DNA of 5,699 nt from Lentisphaeria bacterium UBA1724 (lineage in GTDB: Bacteria; Verrucomicrobiota; Lentisphaeria; Oligosphaerales; Oligosphaeraceae), in NCBI GenBank assembly GCA_002315885.1, contig DCIO01000005.1, forward strand, positions 5,161 through 10,859, in the 5' to 3' direction. Each line of letters starts with the position of its first letter. Position 1 is the first letter of the stretch. A program made the position numbers and the translations under genes. Of this stretch, positions 5,622 to 5,699 are shown one piece after another. Below the pieces are notes generated by a model. The model saw nothing but the letters and a program-made list of their open reading frames with translations, did no database searches and was not told the DNA's origin.

Positions 5622-5699
5622 GCCTAGGAAGCCTAGGAAGCCTAGGGAGTAGCGACGGCGTCCTTGCCGTCGAAGTAGCCTAGGAAGCCTAGGGAGTAG
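5622..5699. repeat. GCCTAGGAA tandem repeat with embedded hairpin
   Basis: A 9-bp unit GCCTAGGAA, with variant GCCTAGGGA, occurs three times at 5622-5648 and twice at 5678-5695, placing five CCTAGG palindromes within 71 bp. A 22-bp segment at 5631-5652 recurs exactly at 5678-5699, giving a 47-bp higher-order period that runs off the window. Between the blocks a hairpin with arms CGACGGC/GCCGTCG (5653-5672, 6-nt loop) is directly preceded by GTAG (5649-5652). The arms equal those in the left array. No gene is visible from 5452 to the window end. Confidence 0.85.

Overview
The window reads as part of a bacterial chromosome with four protein genes and one tRNA gene, all on the minus strand. In transcription order they are: a PHP-domain protein of unknown substrate (5451 to 4126), argC for arginine biosynthesis (4100 to 3069), secG of the Sec translocon (2976 to 2614), an EF-G-type translational GTPase (2521 to 491) and tRNA-Val(UAC) (483 to 407). 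A strong intrinsic terminator (346 to 311) closes the unit. The tRNA starts only 7 nt after the EF-G stop codon, so it is probably cut out of the EF-G transcript. The PHP gene and argC are 25 nt apart and look co-transcribed. A good sigma-70-like promoter lies between argC and secG, so secG, EF-G and the tRNA probably form a second unit. A hairpin with a competing alternative stem lies between secG and EF-G.

Both ends of the window are gene-free and packed with GC-rich palindromic repeats. The left end (1-310) has a degenerate tandem array of units of about 58 bp. Each unit carries two short hairpins with 4-nt loops. The right end (5559-5699) has a nested palindrome and a 9-bp tandem repeat built around CCTAGG, interrupted by a hairpin with the same arms as the left array but in inverted orientation. 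Two right-end hairpins are directly preceded by GTAG, as in REP elements mobilised by RAYT (TnpA-REP) transposases. These repeats are the least explained material here.

Taxonomy is inference only. The EF-G resembles the mitochondrial EF-G2 / spd-type EF-G2 branch rather than the standard bacterial EF-G. None of the four genes has a Shine-Dalgarno sequence. Intergenic regions are full of palindromic and short tandem repeats. This fits a PVC-group bacterium such as Lentisphaerota (Victivallales-like), but nothing in the window proves it. The genes serve separate basic functions (translation, protein export, arginine synthesis), and no defence, phage or transposase gene is visible.
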